DNA of 14,032 nt from contig NZ_JAUSCG010000238.1 of NCBI RefSeq assembly GCF_030651615.1, positions 1 through 14,032 of the forward strand, written 5' to 3'. The translations under genes were made by a program, and so were the position numbers. This DNA is from Methanocalculus sp. GTDB taxonomy: Archaea; Halobacteriota; Methanomicrobia; Methanomicrobiales; Methanocorpusculaceae. This document shows positions 13,389-14,032 of the stretch, in pieces (position 1 is the first letter of the stretch; each line of letters begins with the position of its first letter). A model generated the notes under the pieces. It saw nothing but the letters and a program-made list of their open reading frames with translations, was not told the DNA's origin and made no database searches.

Positions 13389-13610
13389 CTATACCTGACT
13401 CAGATCAATAGAAAATTCCCAGAGCCCTTTCTGATCCCTGAACTTCGTAAAGGTTGCATGGAATACGCCTGCATCAGCCGGGATGGGGTCGGTTTTCCAG
13501 AAGATGAGCGTGCCGTCCCCCTCAGCCCGGTAGCCATATGATTCCGTTGTCCTGAGAAATGTACCATCATCCAGCCTGATGTCATACCTTCGTGCCGAAC
13601 GGTAATGTAT
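13389..13610 (-). pseudogene. coding-like 73-codon frame lacking a standard start codon
   Basis: The minus-strand frame ending at TAG (13389-13391) encodes well-formed protein: RYDIRLDDGTFLRTTESYGY, then RAEGDGTLIFWKTDPIPADA, then GVFHATFTKFRDQKGLWEFS and IDLSQV. It stays open to a TAA near 13664 but contains no ATG, GTG or TTG. The natural-looking beginning is at ATA (13608-13610) followed by HYRSARRYD, where an ATG would give M-H-Y-R. The simplest reading is a small gene whose start was lost by a G-to-A change, or an unusual start. A T-rich TATA-like element lies about 55 bases upstream. The family is unknown to me. Confidence 0.5.
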
Positions 13611-13660
13611 CCAAAAATACTGGAATGACGGGGATGAAAAAACCTTTCGGATCGGGTAGT

Positions 13661-13671
13661 TTTAAAAAAAA
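13661..13671 (-). terminator. oligo-T end of the carbonic anhydrase gene
   Basis: Eight uninterrupted A on the plus strand (13664-13671), read as T on the minus strand, begin five bases after the carbonic anhydrase stop codon. Confidence 0.6.
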
Positions 13672-13676
13672 GGTGT

Positions 13677-14032
13677 TTACTTTACCCGGCTCAGCAGCCC
13701 GTTTGTAAGATCGTAGTAGAGGCCGTGCACTTCTACCCTCTTCTCGTCAACAGCCTTTTTGAGCAGCGGGTACGTGTACAGGTGCTCAATCTGGAGCCGC
13801 ACATTCTCATGCTCGATTAACCGGTAGCGCTCATCCTTTTCGGCAAGTGTCGTCGGGGGCTTAATTTTTGCATCCACCCGCTCCTTTGCCTCGCGGGCAT
13901 TGTTGAGCCAGAGCGGGATGTAGGAATCGTTGCTCTCCTTGTCAAGGGCGCGGATCGCCCCGCAGTTCGAGTGGCCGCAGATGACTATGTCTTTGACCTT
14001 CAGGTGAAGAACCGCATACTCGAGTACGGTTG
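13677..14032 (-). CDS. beta-class carbonic anhydrase, C-terminal part (5' partial)
   Basis: The minus-strand frame is open to the window edge; the ATG near 13877 is internal. About 117 residues are visible. Near the start, TVLEYAVLHLKVKDIVICGH followed by SNCGAIRAL carries the zinc-binding His and Cys of the beta class (H-x2-C). LWLNNAREAKERV and the closing HGLYYDLTNGLLSRV match the normal end of this family. It interconverts CO2 and bicarbonate in the cytoplasm, useful to a methanogen that reduces CO2. The upstream Cys-x-Asp-x-Arg zinc site lies beyond the window. Confidence 0.93.
   Translation of the reverse strand, partial: TVLEYAVLHLKVKDIVICGHSNCGAIRALDKESNDSYIPLWLNNAREAKERVDAKIKPPTTLAEKDERYRLIEHENVRLQIEHLYTYPLLKKAVDEKRVEVHGLYYDLTNGLLSRVK

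Noticed and set aside
13296..13541. 81-aa plus-strand frame
   Set aside because: It is the antisense shadow of the more protein-like minus-strand frame at 13389-13610.
1..14032. CRISPR arrays, tRNA, rRNA, retron or defence islands
   Set aside because: I looked for regular repeats with unique spacers, cloverleaf elements and reverse-transcriptase or nuclease motifs and found none; RhuM alone is not enough to call a defence system.

Overview
The window reads as chromosomal DNA from a methanogenic archaeon, most likely of the Methanomicrobiales; the genus cannot be fixed from the sequence. The evidence is the archaeal type of PAS histidine kinase (ITRHDILNK H-box, two copies), the large surface lipoprotein with a transglutaminase fold, TATA-like boxes placed for short-leader or leaderless transcripts, GGAG/GGAGGTGAT ribosome sites and oligo-T gene ends. 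Base composition is moderate and fairly even, with more A+T around 3.8-4.1 kb and 9.9-11.7 kb.

Layout. (1) 1-2326: the 3' end of a CheB/CheR-type fusion (its PAS tail) overlapping by ATGA a PAS-PAS histidine kinase, so a sensory operon. (2) 2521-5789: a small HD-domain phosphohydrolase, a 90-aa winged-helix-like protein, and a transglutaminase-like lipoprotein on the opposite strand. Between them lie a decayed partial copy of the transglutaminase gene, an untracked 38-codon gene with its own promoter and RBS, and a short remnant of the HD gene. This fits an old duplication of an HD/transglutaminase block that lost one copy of each gene. (3) 5923-6252: a CGGC-domain protein divergent from the lipoprotein. 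(4) 8351-6313 (minus): a membrane CHASE4-HAMP-PAS histidine kinase split by a one-base frameshift in its HAMP domain. (5) 8604-9272: an orphan protein with a possible DUF2314-like C-terminus. (6) 10955-9367 (minus): a RhuM-family protein followed by a bacterial-type shikimate kinase. (7) 10956-11709: an accessory-looking stretch holding a 50-aa lipoprotein-like gene and two 18-bp imperfect repeats 33 bp apart, perhaps an insertion-sequence scar. (8) 11710-13345: a cysteine-desulfurase-family aminotransferase overlapping a 126-aa conserved-looking protein. (9) 13610-13389 (minus): a coding-like 73-codon frame with no normal start codon. (10) 14032-13677 (minus): the C-terminal part of a beta-carbonic anhydrase.

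Functionally this is sensing and housekeeping sequence, not one large dedicated system. I found no CRISPR array, tRNA, rRNA or intact transposon. The strongest non-routine signals are the decayed duplication at 3.45-4.27 kb, the frameshifted kinase, the two small genes too short for routine ORF calling, and the start-less frame at 13.4-13.6 kb.
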